Shown: positions 23,392 to 35,345, numbered from the stretch's first letter. The stretch is 64,000 bases of DNA from Simmondsia chinensis (GCA_018398585.1 JAGTTD010000011.1:34778164-34842163), one strand, 5' to 3'. The notes: generated from the sequence alone by a model not told the origin. Program-made: numbers and translations.

Positions 23392-23714
23392 AAATGAAAA
23401 TATCTGAAAGGTTCTCTGCTTGCTCGCTGGTGATGGATGACGTGGCATCGGATTATTTTATTATTTGTTTTTTTTTATTTTCTTAATTTAAGATTTTGTT
23501 CGTGTGGGCGGTGGTGGGTATAAATTTCGTCATGCTAATAAAATAAATAAAAATGGTTATTTGTTATTTAGTAGTCGCCCGTTGTGAAAATAATAAAAAT
23601 GTTTTTTTATTTTTTTAATTTAATTTTAGTATTTTTATTTTTTTATATGAGGAAATATGATCATTTTTTAATGTGATGATGTCATGTTTTGGATTAAAAA
23701 TTGATGTGATACGT

Positions 23715-24370
23715 AAGGGTGTTCAAAAAAATTTGTAACCGAAATTCGAAAATACCTACCTCGAAAATGTGGGTAACCATACCAAACTTTTGGTTCCATT
23801 AACTGAAATGAAAAAATTTGAGGTATTTAGGGACAGTAACGGTTAGTAATTTTGTCCATTTTGGTTAACCGATTTACCTAAATAATATATATTATGTATA
23901 TATTTTCACATATTTATAATATTATATTATTTACTAAGTATATTTTTCTACCATATAAATTACTCTTCTATAAAGTATGGTGAACTTTATCTTTTTTTCT
24001 AGTTCATCTCCTATTATGGAGTATTTATCCCAAAATACTAATTAAGCACTACGTTGTCATAATTTAGCGTTACTCGCTTGCTCACGTATTGGCTAAAATA
24101 AGATATTATAAGTTTAATTTTTTTTAATTATATTATAAACTCATAATTTGTTGAATATTCTCTCATTTGATGTATTTTTTGGACATTTACAAATCATTAA
24201 GGAGATAGATCGTACTACATAAAAGAAGCGTTGTATTATTTTTTCAGTTACCGATCAACCGACATAACCGAACCGAATTACCAATTTACCGAAAATCAGT
24301 TAACCAGTCTTTTCGGTTACGGTAACCGTTATAAATTTTTGAATATTTTGGTTACGGTTAACTGAATGAA
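23715..24370. repeat. Dispersed repeat with GGTTAACCGA-type ends
   Basis: Both ends are rich in the words AACCGAA, GGTTAACCG, CGGTTACGGTAACC and AAATTTTTGAA in opposite orientation, the arrangement of a foldback or hAT-like non-autonomous element common in plants. The middle is AT-rich and non-coding. No target duplication was identified. Confidence 0.4.
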
Positions 24371-26643
24371 AATACTTTTCGTGCGTCATATATTGATGAA
24401 AATACCTCTTGAACTACTTTAAGGTGTTTTAGACGAAACATAAAATGGCTTTAATTGTTTTATCATTCGAATGTTACGCCAAATTTCAATGTCAAGCATC
24501 AAAATGAGGCCGTTTTGGTGAGGGGCTATTTCATCTTTCCGTGCATTTGATAAGGGTGTCGTTGGAAAGAGTCCTAATTATTAATACGGAAACAAATTTA
24601 GTTAGAATTTGAGTATAATAAAGCTCAAACTCATAACAACAACAGCATTGCGCAACCTTGTAGAGGCTCTTACCATGACAAGCTTTAGGGGGTAAAATTA
24701 CACAGTCTTACTCCTCCAATATACTACTTGGAGGAAAAAGCTAGAACTTGCACATTTTTAAATTTAAATAAGCCAATCTTGGTATAATTTATAGCTCGGA
24801 ATGTATTTAATTAAGACAAGTTGTTAAAATTTGGGTTTTACATATATATATTTTTGTAATTAGTACTTTTTTATATATTTGCTCAAACTAATTTCGTTAC
24901 TTTTATTTGAAAGTTAACTTGGAGGGGGGGTGTGGGATGGGTTAGGACGAGTATATAGCAGTGTAGGGCGGGTACAACATCATACCCAATACCCTCCTAA
25001 TATATGTGGTGGGAATTGTCATGTGTTCTCGACTAGTGCTCATTGTCTGCCTTACTTGCAACCATAGCTGCCTCAAACAATGCGAGTATCAACCAAAAAC
25101 AAGTTTTATCCGTGCTATTGCTATCCATAGTTGACCACATGGGAATATTATTCATCATTCTCTTTCCTTGTAAACGGCCATTTATTGGATTGCCAAACAT
25201 ATGTATAAATACACGTCATGTTAATGAAATCTATGTATAGGGTTTGTTTAGCCAATTTGTAAAAAAAACTAAATATCTTTTAAGAATGACTCTTATAAAA
25301 AACGCTGTCATATTGACATTTTTATCTGAAAAAATTTAGTTTTTTTGCTTCTACTTTGACATTAAAAAAGAAACACTATTTCTATATATATTTTTTTTAA
25401 TTTAAAAACATAGGCAAAATAGACATTAACCGGTATTTGACCATTTGATAAAGTGGGTTAAAAGGGTAAAATAGGGGCGTAACCTTATTTCACTGATTAT
25501 CTTGAAAGGTAATGGAGATTAAATTTTATCTTCACCGTTTTGATAAAGAACAAAGGATAAGTTAAAAAAAATGATAATTTTGGCCATATTTTAATTATAA
25601 CTATTTTTACTTTTACCTTTTACACAATTATAAATAAAGATAACTTATTTACCCCTTTTTATTAATCACATTTATATAAAAGTACGATAATAGTCAGTCT
25701 CCCATCTTACCCCTCTTATCTCCTTTACCTAATTATCAAACAAGACATAAGTATATCTAAACAAGGCAAACTTATCTCGAGTCCAAAGTTAATAATGAAC
25801 TCACCTTGTTCCGAAATTTTTGAAGTTCAACGTAATAAGCTTTTGCCAAATTAAATATTAAGATAGTCGTTTCAAAAATAATATTTTAAGATGGTGTTAC
25901 TGTCATGACAGTTTGTTAATGTCTGAACGATTTCGATATAACAAGTTCCAAAAAGCCTTCATATATCCTAATATTAATAAAAAGAAATTTTCTAACATGA
26001 GGGCACATGTTAAGGTGTATTAAATACATCATTTTTTTGCATTTGATGCACCTTAACATGTTAGGAAGACCCTAAGAAACTATCCCGACAATAACACTGA
26101 AATATTTTAATTCCAAAGTTTATAATATATTTTCATTTTATATTTAATATGAAATTGATAATGCAACATCCATTTCACAGTTAAATCGACGAGAAAATTT
26201 TAGACAACAAGGGCTGTGGCTGTACTACTGTGATATAAATTTTCTTGCAAGAATGACATAAACCTTACGTGCTTAGCTCATTTTGAAATTTCCAGGTAAA
26301 AAAACCCTAACTTTCGATACAATTTCGATCTTTGATTTGCACATATCTCGTATTTTTTATGTCTAGGTTAATGAATTATTGTATGATTTGTTCAATTTCG
26401 ATCTAATCGGTGCAATTTCTCATTGAATTTCCCCTTTTTTTCTCGCATTTAATCTCCATTTCTGCGCAATGTTATTAACCTAGGGTTTGTCGACCCAAAT
26501 GTGTAATGTATATAGGATGAAGCTTGTAACTGAAGGATGAGAGATGATTATTCAGATATCTTTGACCAACATTTTGGTAAATTTTATATTATTAAACTTT
26601 TTGGTAGATTTTTATGCTGGGAAAATATCAGGTAAAATCGGTA
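24371..26643. other. Intergenic DNA, no gene seen
   Basis: It contains one degenerate antisense SINE tail at about 24632-24745 (AACAACAACAGCATTGCGCA) and AT-rich low-complexity sequence. The 65-residue reading frame at 25043 shows no recognisable family. Confidence 0.35.
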
Positions 26644-26893
26644 TTGGTAAGAACGAGAAATTTTGTCCTCGGAAGTTAAGCGTGTTTGGGCGAGAGTAGT
26701 ACCAAGATGGGGTAACCTCCTAGAAAGTCCTCGTGTTGCCAACCCTATAAGGTTGGGAATCCTTAGAAACAGCCTCTCGGCAGGGTTATACCCTGAAAAG
26801 GTAAGGCTGCGTACATCCACCCCCCAAACCCCGCTTAGGCGGGAGCTCTTGAGGCACCGGGTTTCTTGTTGTTGGTAAGATCGAGAAATTTTG
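26644..26893 (+). mobile_element. 5S rRNA-derived SINE, 5'-truncated, 22-bp target duplication
   Basis: The element proper is 26666-26871. It starts inside 5S just before box A (TCCTCGGAAGTTAAGCGTGT) and carries TTGGGCGAGAGTAGTACC and AGTCCTCGTGTTGCC. The linker CAACCCTATAAGGTTGGGAA and the 3' domain (GGTAAGGCTGCGTACATCCA, GGGAGCTCTTGAGGCACCGG) follow, ending CTTGTTGTTG. Direct repeats at 26644-26665 and 26872-26893 are 22 bp with one mismatch. This copy has the cleanest 3' domain in the window. Confidence 0.85.
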
Positions 26894-26912
26894 CATGTTT
26901 TTGACTAATTTA

Positions 26913-27351
26913 TGTTAGAGTATAAAACTATTTATGCACTTTTACCTATAAGCTTAAACTTTTAGAACAATTGATTATTGGTATGGTATCAAAGTTTTGT
27001 TAACTGAGAATTTAGAAGTTTGAATCCTAACGTCCCTACTCTAAATATTAATATATTTCAATCATATGGTGTGGGAGAGATTGTGCATTATCCACGAGAG
27101 TATAAAATTATTACTAGACATTACCCATCAGCTTAAACTCTTGGAGATAGTTGCTCATTGGCATGGCATTGGAGTCTTGTTGACCGAGAGGTCACGCGTT
27201 CAAATTCTAATGCTCCCCATTGTAAATATTAATATATTTCAAGTACATAGTGTAGGACCACATGTACATTATCCACGCTTGTTAAGGTATAAAATTATTA
27301 CTGGATCTTTACCCATCACTTTAAGCTATTGGGACAGTTGGTTATTTGACA
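26913..27351 (+). repeat. Tandem TRIM-like array, three LTR units
   Basis: LTR-like units at 26913-26993, about 27098-27170 and 27280-27351 each start TGTTAGAGTATAAAA-like and end near TTGACA or TTGGTA. The first is followed by TGGTATCAAAG and the second by TGGCATTGGAG, diverged forms of the initiator-tRNA primer site TGGTATCAGAG. The internal part includes GACCGAGAGGTCACGCGTTC and AATATTAATATATTTCAA. Flanks ATTTA and ATTTT may be a 5-bp target duplication. Confidence 0.6.
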
Positions 27352-28121
27352 ATTTTATCTATAATTTTACAGAGATTTAAATGTTGAGTTTCCAAATTTG
27401 TGGTAAAAGTTTGTTGGTGTGAATGTGAATGTGCTATTGTGAAGAGGATTTGTTGATCATAATGGATGGAATTTGAACTGGAAAGCATTAATTTTAGATA
27501 TCTTTTGGTGGGAGAAGGTAGTTCTTTTAGTTTCACTCTCGGCAAAATGTTTTAAATGCCTTTCTAACAAATGCCTTTGGTTGATTTGTAGAGAGATTAG
27601 AGTGTTTTGTGGTGTTAGTTTTATATTTTTGTTTTTTGTTCTTCATTGAGGACATCTTATTTTTGATATTTTTGTATAGTTTTTCTATCTTAATTCTATT
27701 TCTTTTGGTGCAAAACAACACTAAATATTTTCCTGAGAAGTTAAAGATGAGGGAAGTTAATTGTTTTGGTATAGGCTCCGTCTGGTTCAAAGGAATACAT
27801 GTTGCTTTTTGAACATTTATCTTCTCCGAATATTTTTAATTGGGATTTACCATTGATCAGGTGGAATTGAAGTAAGACATACGACTTGACATTAGGGCCA
27901 AAAGTGTTTTCCATTCCGTGAAGGAAAATGTCATTCCTTCTCCTTGAGGGGAAGTTACTCCATCTTTATGGAGGAAGACTTTTTCCTCTAAAGTAAGGAT
28001 TGACACTCATTTGTAAAATAGAGCTACAGGAATGTGATGGAAAAGCTTCTCCGTCAAAAGAAACAGAGCCTTAATTTATATTGAAAATATGCCTAATTTT
28101 GTATGATTGAATTAAAATCCG

Positions 28122-28235
28122 TTGTTTTTTTTCCTTGTAGGTGGACTGGGTCAGGGTTGAGAGGATTTGAACCTAGGGTCTCTGGTCCTAGGCTCTCAAC
28201 CTTGGTTTTACCATTACACCAAGATCTCATTATCA
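28122..28235 (-). repeat. tRNA-derived SINE upstream of MTP gene
   Basis: On the minus strand it has GAGATCTTGGTGTAATGGTA (A-box-like) and CCTAGGTTCAAATCCTCTC (B box), then a short A-rich 3' end. It is the same family as the copy at 985-1095. It lies about 120 bp upstream of the zinc transporter start codon. Confidence 0.55.
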
Positions 28236-28355
28236 GAAACCTCGTTGATGTTCATGGAACCCATTTCAGCTTCTTTCAACTGAAACTGCTGAATCTCGAG
28301 AATGGAAAAGACTCTGTCTTCAAACTTAGCTTGAGTTATCAATTAGGCAAAGCAG

Positions 28356-29465
28356 ATGGAGCTTCAAAACAACCAAAACCACGAGGTTGCGAGTGAGACT
28401 CCAAACACTATTGACAGAGATATACCACCCATAATATGCACTTCTATATGTACCTTTCTTGCACTAGAAAACGATGCATCAGAATCTGAAAATAGATCTA
28501 AAGCGACGAGAAAACTTGGTGGGCTCGTAATGTTATACTTGTTTATCATCGTCTTGGAGATTGTTGGAGGAATCAAAGCGCATAGCCTTTTGATTATGAC
28601 TGATGCTGTCCACATGTTTGCAGATGTTGCAGGAATTTGCATTTCCCTATTTGCAGTTTGGCTTTCGGGTCAGAAGCCAAACTCCCACCAATCATATGGA
28701 TTTCACCGCGCCGAGGTACTGGGTGCTTTGCTATCAGTACAACTTATTTGGTGCATTGTTGGAGTCTTAATTTTCGAAGCAGCAAATAGAATGATGCATA
28801 GAAGCTCAATGGTAGACGGGAAAATCATGTTCATAGTTGCATTATTTGGGGTTGTCACTAACCTAGTCATGGTCAAGTGGCTAGGTCACAGCCACTCGCA
28901 CCATGACTCTATCCTTAGCCATCACCATCACCACCACCACCACCACCACCACCACCACTCACACAATCACAGTAACGATGAAGACAATACCATGCTACTT
29001 TCTCATTCTCCTTCGATTACTAGTACAGTAAACATAAACATCCAAGGTGCGTATTTACATATCATGTCAGACTTGATCCAATCTACAGGAGTAATGATTG
29101 CGGGGGCAATATTGTGGGTTAAACCACAGTGGGTGGTAATAGATCTAATCTGTACCTGTGTCTTCTCAATTTTAGTCTTGATCAGTACACTATCCATGTT
29201 TCGTAACGTATTGGTTATATTAATGGAGAGGACGCCCCGAGAAGTCGACATCGTTGGCCTCGAGCAAGGCCTTAAACACATGAGAGGAGTAATTCAGGTA
29301 CATGATTTACATGTATGGTCCATTTCCGTTGGAAAAAATGCATTGTCTTGCCATGTAGTGATTCAGCCTGGGGCTAGCTCCAAGGTTATACTATATGATA
29401 TACTTGAGTATTGCAAAAGGTCTCACAAAATTAATCATGTAACTGTACAAGTTGAGCAGGAATAG
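28356..29465 (+). CDS. MTP: CDF family zinc transporter (metal tolerance protein)
   Basis: This is a single exon of 369 residues. It is a cation diffusion facilitator that exports Zn from the cytosol into the vacuole or a secretory compartment by proton exchange. Six membrane segments are predicted; the two metal-site signatures of Zn-CDFs are HMFAD (residues 86-90, segment 2) and HIMSD (235-239, segment 5). Between segments 4 and 5 is a cytosolic histidine loop, about residues 178-207, with an uninterrupted run of 13 histidines. The C-terminal cytosolic domain ends VTVQVEQE. Length and motifs fit the plant MTP1-MTP4 clade. It resembles the shorter MTP4/MTPB1 type, but that assignment is from memory. 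The ATG follows a CAG that could be a splice acceptor, so a 5' UTR intron is possible. Confidence 0.93.
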   Translation: MELQNNQNHEVASETPNTIDRDIPPIICTSICTFLALENDASESENRSKATRKLGGLVMLYLFIIVLEIVGGIKAHSLLIMTDAVHMFADVAGICISLFAVWLSGQKPNSHQSYGFHRAEVLGALLSVQLIWCIVGVLIFEAANRMMHRSSMVDGKIMFIVALFGVVTNLVMVKWLGHSHSHHDSILSHHHHHHHHHHHHHSHNHSNDEDNTMLLSHSPSITSTVNINIQGAYLHIMSDLIQSTGVMIAGAILWVKPQWVVIDLICTCVFSILVLISTLSMFRNVLVILMERTPREVDIVGLEQGLKHMRGVIQVHDLHVWSISVGKNALSCHVVIQPGASSKVILYDILEYCKRSHKINHVTVQVEQE

Positions 29466-29468
29466 CCA

Positions 29469-29499
<31 letters not shown>

Positions 29500-30090
29500 T
29501 TTTAAATTCTTTTTGTTTTCATTGAATAAATTTTCATGTACCCAATTTAAATAAACACTCAATATTCGTCATAAACAGATCATAGTTGGTCGCGCTATGT
29601 TTATATGTCTGTTGAAAATGATTGCTCGTATCTTCTTTAGTTTAAAATAATTGCTAATATTTGTAAATTTGTTCAAATTAGTTCATTATCTTATTTTTTT
29701 TCAAAACAGTATAACGTTGGTTCCTTGTCTAGTAATTAACGTTAGGTAAAAAGATTATTGAGTTACAAGAAGATAATTGTTACATGATTTATTGATTGGT
29801 TCATGTAAAAGTTGAAAGTTCTCGACCTTTTTAAGGAACAGGTTAAGTTTGGGTTAACTTTTTTCTAATCTCTCTCATACAACACAAACACAACACAATA
29901 TTGTTTTTGACAAAAATCTCTAAGAAATGAGTTCTATTAAGATATAAAAATAAGATCTGAACTTAAAATGAAAAGAGAAGGGATAAAAAGAAACAAAGAT
30001 ATCAAGATTTATATGAAAAATTCTCATATAAGGGAAAAATTATAGATGAAGGTAGAAAGCGTCATTAAATTTAAAAATTTGCCAGATCTA
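29466..30090. other. MTP 3' flank, no further gene
   Basis: A TA microsatellite at 29468-29491 and a T-run directly follow the MTP stop codon. The remainder is AT-rich with a fragment of the GTTATTTACA-family repeat near 29625-29770. Confidence 0.4.
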
Positions 30091-30243
30091 AAAGTTATTG
30101 TTTACGCCAAAGCCCTCCTGGCCCAATGGCTGGGTAGGCATGCTGCCACCCCGGGATCCAGTGTTTGAGGCTCGGCATCCCCCTTCCCCTTCCTTACTAA
30201 AGGAGTTTGTACTGATCAAAAAAAAAAAAAAGTTATTGTTTAC
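30091..30243 (+). mobile_element. tRNA-derived SINE with poly-A and 15-bp target duplication
   Basis: The element proper is 30106-30228. It has a tRNA-like 5' part (CCTGGCCCAATGGCTGGGT, A box; AGTGTTTGAGGCTC, B-box-like), then CTTCCTTACTAAAGGAGTT and a poly-A tail. The perfect duplication aaagttattgtttac occurs at 30091-30105 and 30229-30243. It is about 123 bp long and clearly separate from the 5S-derived family. Confidence 0.85.
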
Positions 30244-30473
30244 CAGTAATTTTTCACCCACTTCGAGGCAGAATACTTTTAAAGAGTATTTATAGGCACT
30301 GGCACACGCTCAAAAACACCCTAGCTTTGGGCTTGGTCCCTGCTCTTTACAATAGACCTCCACTTCTAAATTTAAACTACAAATTCAAGACATAACACAA
30401 TCCATACGACAAAATACTACAACTAAAAACCGGAATTGACAACGACATAACAACATATAAAGAAACAAAATAT

Positions 30474-30505
<32 letters not shown>

Positions 30506-30507
30506 CA

Positions 30508-30705
30508 TTAAGGCCCAGGGGGAAATTCGCTTGAAGACGAGCAACATTTGCCCCTAGTAGAAATCAAACCCGGATGGTTTTTTAGGCTTTTGAAGTTCTC
30601 CACCATCAAGATATGTCCCTCGGGGGACAATCTAACATGATAAACATTATCCTTGCAACGAAATGCCTTTTCATCCACCTTCAATTGATACACGACCAAT
30701 TCCAT
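30508..30705 (-). CDS. Possible small gene or terminal exon, 65 residues, unrecognised
   Basis: The frame reads MELVVYQLKVDEKAFRCKDN at the start and ends SSSSEFPPGP. Composition is protein-like and not the low-complexity look of the neighbouring spurious frames, but I recognise no family. An AG precedes the ATG, so this could be the last exon of a gene whose other exons I cannot see, or a decayed fragment. It lies between the MTP gene and the 3' end of RABA1. Confidence 0.3.
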   Translation of the reverse strand: MELVVYQLKVDEKAFRCKDNVYHVRLSPEGHILMVENFKSLKNHPGLISTRGKCCSSSSEFPPGP

Positions 30706-31233
30706 CTAACATCCAACTAGGCCATAACCAGAGTTAGCTCTTAGTTCAATGTATATAAGAAAAAGAAGAGGGGGGGGGGGGGGGGGATGAGGACAATACA
30801 CACAGTAATCTTCATGAGCTAATAACAATACTGTAGTTTTCTGACTTATACTCTATGTCGCAACTACTTGTCTAAAATACATCAGAAGGATATTATGTTT
30901 GAAAAAAAGAACGAAGACTCTATGTTTCATAAATATCCAAGAAGGGTATTTATATGACAACTGATCGTAGAAATACTAATTGTATCACTTCTACAATAAT
31001 CGACATAAGCAACATAACTAACTTTTCGGCTTCTCCATTAGTATTTCAACCACCAATCGTCAATATCAATGCGTTTCGGATTCATTTCCCAGAGCATGTT
31101 TCCTTCTTGGATATTCATAAAACAAGTCGCCTTTCTTATTCTTCTTCTCGGATATAACGCCCTTTTGAAATATTTAGTTCCAAGTCAATGACGTAAACAA
31201 GTACTCTCTTCTTTGAAAGTTTGAAAGATTACC

Positions 31234-34200
31234 TCAAGTGGAACAACACATTCTTCTTTGATTCCCAGAAGCATCATTAACGTTTATGGTTGTCCCTTGA
31301 CCGGGAAGAGCACTAGAGGCTTCTTGCGCCGCCAATGCTTTCTTGCTTATAATGTGATAAATCTCTGTCAGAACTGTCTGGAACGCCTTTTCGATGTTAT
31401 AAGCTTCCAATGCCGATGTCTCGAGGAATGAAAGGCCTTCCTTTTCGGCCAACCCCTGCCCGTCCTCCTCTGAGACAGCTCTGAGGTGCTTTAGATCCAA
31501 CTTGTTTCCGGCCATCATTATGACAATGTTGGAATCCGCATGGTCCCTTAACTCGCGAAGCCATCTCTGGATGTTATCGAATGTTTGCCGCTTGGTAATG
31601 TCGTAAACGAGGAACGCACCGACAGCACCTCTGTAATAAGCACTGGTGATAGCCCGATAACGCTCCTGGCCAGCAGTGTCCCATATCTGTGCCTTAATGG
31701 TCTTTCCTTCTACCTACGGCCAAAATAAGAAGTTATGTTTACTAGGAAGTAAACGGGAATTTGAAATTTATGGAATGTGAGTCTTCTTTTTTGATTACCA
31801 AAAAATTGGTAGAACATACGAAGAGAAAATTCTTGGGAAAATCCATTTCCTTTGTTACACAGGAATTAACTAACTAGAGGAGTCAGGTAAATTTATAAAG
31901 TTCTAACTCCCAACCTAGTTACCAAACACAAGTATCTACTTTCTAGTAAGTTGACACAAGAATTGAGTTCTTGAAAAATACAACTTCCCATAGGAATTTA
32001 ATTCCCTATGTTAATCAATATGTTTGATGGGCGTCTCGAGTTTCAGATTGATATGATTTATTCTTTACATTATTTAAATTATAGTTTGAGATAGAAAATT
32101 ATAAATCCTATCAAGAACACAAGTGATTCCTTCGTAAAACAAGACGCAAATAGTTTGGGAAAGAGGGCCCACTGTTAGATGATACTAGGCATCCAGCCAT
32201 TGTGAACATGCAGCCTGTAATTACTATGAAAATAATGATGATATACCATGTGCTTCCAATATCCCCGACGGAAATTGAATATTTGTGGTAAAGAAACAGC
32301 TAGCTGGTTTATGAGTATAAAGAATCAATTATCTCAAAAGTTTAGGTTGTTAGGTGAATGTCCAAGATTGGTTTTATACCCTAACACATCCCCTCATTCA
32401 AATACTTATCGAGCTTGGATAGTGTATAAACCCACTTCATATCTTGTGCTGAGATTATATTGATATTCAAAGTGGGAGTAGTTGAGACTTGAACTTGTAA
32501 CCTCACGGTCAAAAGACTCTGATACCATATTAGGGTATAGACTTAAGTTTGGCTTTATACTCTAACAATCATAATCAGAGTAAAAATCATTATCAGAATG
32601 GCAAGAACAGCAATAAACATCTGAAACAATGGAGAGAATTAAACTGAAGAAACTCAAAGAATGACGGGCAATTGGTTAGCCGCCTTGTTACAAAGGACTA
32701 GAAGCTATATTCTGATAGTCCATCAACACCCTCACTGAAACAGACCCGGCCCACCTGGGGAAAGGATGTAATTTGTATCCTCGTACACTTCTATTTTCAT
32801 CTAAGGTAGACTCTAAATTTTTGTACGGATGGAGAAGGTAACGCCAAGGAAATCACCAGCTATCACGAATCATCCACCGGGCAAATTATCTCTTCATGCT
32901 TAGATAAAGAAAACCGTCAAGAAGGCAACACAACTCGTCTGGCATTGCAGTAAGACTAGGTTAAAGCATGTAAGCTTCTAACCTGATTGACAACCTGAGC
33001 CTCAGGTCGATTATAGTAATGGATCAATTTTTCGGATAGGTATGCAAGGTTAAAGATTCGAACTTTAGATCTTTTGTGCCTCAATAGTTCTACTTCACCG
33101 CTTAACTAATAGCCATCAGGTGACATCATGCCAGCCCAGGAGTTATCAAGGTTTCTTGATACCTAATTACACACATTTATTGAGTGAAGATGAATAATGG
33201 TTTCAACTTTCAACTATATCAACAGTCAAAACAGCCGTCGAAGTGATATTGACTTAAAAAATCTGGCATGACGTTTGCTACGCAAAACAAAAATGGTATG
33301 AGTTGGCCAACAATGGTGTAAAATATAATCAACATCCAACTAAATCATCCTCTCCATCAACACGAGAGCAGAAACTCATTCCTAACAATTTCATCCAAAG
33401 CATTGTATATCTAGGATCTGTAACCCAGATCAGTGACCTACCTTAAATTCTGATGGATAAATACACGATGAGATCCCCACATAAAAACAGGTAACTAAAG
33501 CACCATAATAAAAGTAAGATTTCACACCCTTAGTGATCGATCAAGCAATTCCTGTTTTACAGTCAGAAGGCACATAAAGTCCAATAATCAACATAAAAAC
33601 CAACACCCGATCACCTAAAAGGTGCCTATCAAAGCCTATAAATGGGCCACATTTGCTATTGAAGATGCGCTAGTTACATCAATTAGATTTACCCAAGAGT
33701 ATACAACTATTCTTGAGCTATCACACTACATATTAAGCTTTTTCAAAAACCAGTTCTTTGACACGATATCAGAGACTTTTTGACCTAGAGGTCTTGAGTT
33801 CAACCCCCAGTGGTCCTTGTTTGTAATACTAATGCAATTTTAGCACAATAATGTAAAGTAGGCTTCAACTTCCGGTAGGCATTCGCTTGATTGCACATGC
33901 AAGTACAAAATTATTTTTGGGCTTTCACTAATAGTTTAAGCTTTTTAAATAGTAGTTACCTTACACATTCAATTTGAAATTGAAAAAATGGTATCAAATG
34001 AGTTATTTACACCATTGATTCTAATATTTTTAAGTTTGTTCAATTAGTCTTTTATTTTTTTTTGTTCAACATGGTTTCTAATATTCGTAGCTTTATTCAT
34101 ATTAATCTTCGTCCTTTCTTTTTGTTTAAAATAAGGAAAAAGCTAAAAAATACGGAAAAAAAAGCCAAGAGAAGAGATTCGAACCCAGGCCGTCGCGTGT

Positions 34201-34787
34201 TTTGGGCTCTCCGTCCCCATCTGTGCTCCTATTGTCTTATTGATCCTCTTGGGAGAATAAAATATTTATACTTTATTATAATAGCGCCCTCTTGTGTCCA
34301 TTCGTATTCCATTTTCTCGTGACGTGTAGCACTGCTCTTAAAATAATCTCTAATATTCTATTTTGTCACAAAATTAGTCCCCCATATGATAACTAATATT
34401 AGGTAAAAACTAAAAAGACAGGTCCAATTTTGTAAAAATAAAAAAAATCTAGGATCATTTTGAACAAAAGGACTAATTTGAACAAAATTACAAATATTAG
34501 GGACTATTTTAAACAAACTAAAAGATAAGAGGGCAATTTAAACAAACTTGAAATATCAGCAACAAACCGTGTATATTATTATTAACTACTGGATGGACTG
34601 ATAGAGAGAATTTGAAATTGACCTGTAGAGTCCTGGTAGCGAACTCCACGCCAATTGTGGACTTCGATTCAAGGCAAAACTCATTCCTCGTAAACCTCGA
34701 AAGCATATTTGATTTTCCGACACCAGAGTCACCAATTAACACGATCTTGAACAGATAATCGTACTCGTGATCTACTCGATTCGCCAT
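31234..34787 (-). CDS. RABA1: Rab GTPase of the RABA1 (Rab11) subclass
   Basis: The two coding exons, 34623-34787 and 31234-31713, give 214 residues. The P-loop GDSGVGKS (19-26), switch residue T in STIGVEF, DTAGQE (67-72), NKLD (125-128) and ETSALEA (153-159) are all intact. The C-terminus ends RRMCCST, with the double cysteine that is geranylgeranylated. Rab11-type GTPases act in trafficking between trans-Golgi or recycling endosomes and the plasma membrane or cell plate; plants expand this clade as RABA. The start ATG gives [20 protein letters not shown], typical of RABA1, so an upstream in-frame ATG at 34838 is probably 5' UTR. The coding intron is about 2.9 kb and contains TRIM, MITE and SINE fragments. 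A partial copy of this locus lies at 59560-62000. Confidence 0.96.
32350..32575 (-). repeat. TRIM-like element in RABA1 intron
   Basis: On the minus strand a primer site TGGTATCAGAGTC is followed by TTGACCGTGAGGTTACAAG, and LTR-like TGTTAGAGTATAAAG and TGTTAGGGTATAAAAC lie on the two sides. It is the same family as the arrays at 12268 and 26913. Another diverged copy is at about 33694-33975. Confidence 0.5.
34000..34590. repeat. Foldback MITE with internal SINE-like insertion, RABA1 intron
   Basis: It starts GTTATTTACACCATTGATTC and contains AATATTAGGTAAAAACTAAA as in the other copies. About 34150-34340 is an unrelated segment with an antisense B box (AGATTCGAACCCAGG), probably a nested tRNA-derived SINE. 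Confidence 0.4.
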
Positions 34788-34812
34788 AACTTCCTCACAA
34801 ATATGAACCCTA

Positions 34813-35345
34813 ACCGGATTGTCACGATGAGAAAACAAATCAATCAGTTGTAAGACATGTGATACAATAGTATTTTAGTAGATAAATTTATTTTAATAGC
34901 AACTTAGGTAATTTATCTTTTCAAATAGATAATTAGGATTACAGTAGTCCCCTCTCGATTACTACTATAAATAGCGTATGGAGTTATAATGAAAGGGACA
35001 TGAAAATGAATGTTCAAATGAATCTCACTCCTGTACTATTATAAATAGTAAGGTGTCGTGTTGAAGAGCACAATTTAATCACTCTTCCTTGTTTTAACCA
35101 TATCACGGATCCGGATTTTGATCCAGATCCGAATCCAAAAAGGAACAATGAACAAGAACGAGATTGTACAAACAGGAATCAGAAATCGAATTAACAAGAC
35201 AAAATGTTAAATCAAAACCCTAGGACAAGAGATTTGGATGAATGAACTCACCTGATTGCAGAGAGAAAGTGCAGCCCGCCACGAAGTCCAATTCAAGCAC
35301 TTGGAGAGAGAGAGAGAGAGAGAGTGAAGAACTCGGGAAAAAAAT
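34813..35345 (-). promoter_or_regulatory. RABA1 5' UTR exon, UTR intron and CT tract
   Basis: On the minus strand a CT-rich leader (about 35299-35322, CTCTCTCTCTCTCTCT) leads into CTCTCTGCAATCAG with donor GTGAGTTC at 35251. A likely acceptor GGTTAG lies near 34813, 25 bases before the start codon. A 5' UTR intron is common in plant Rab genes; here it is inferred. Confidence 0.5.
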
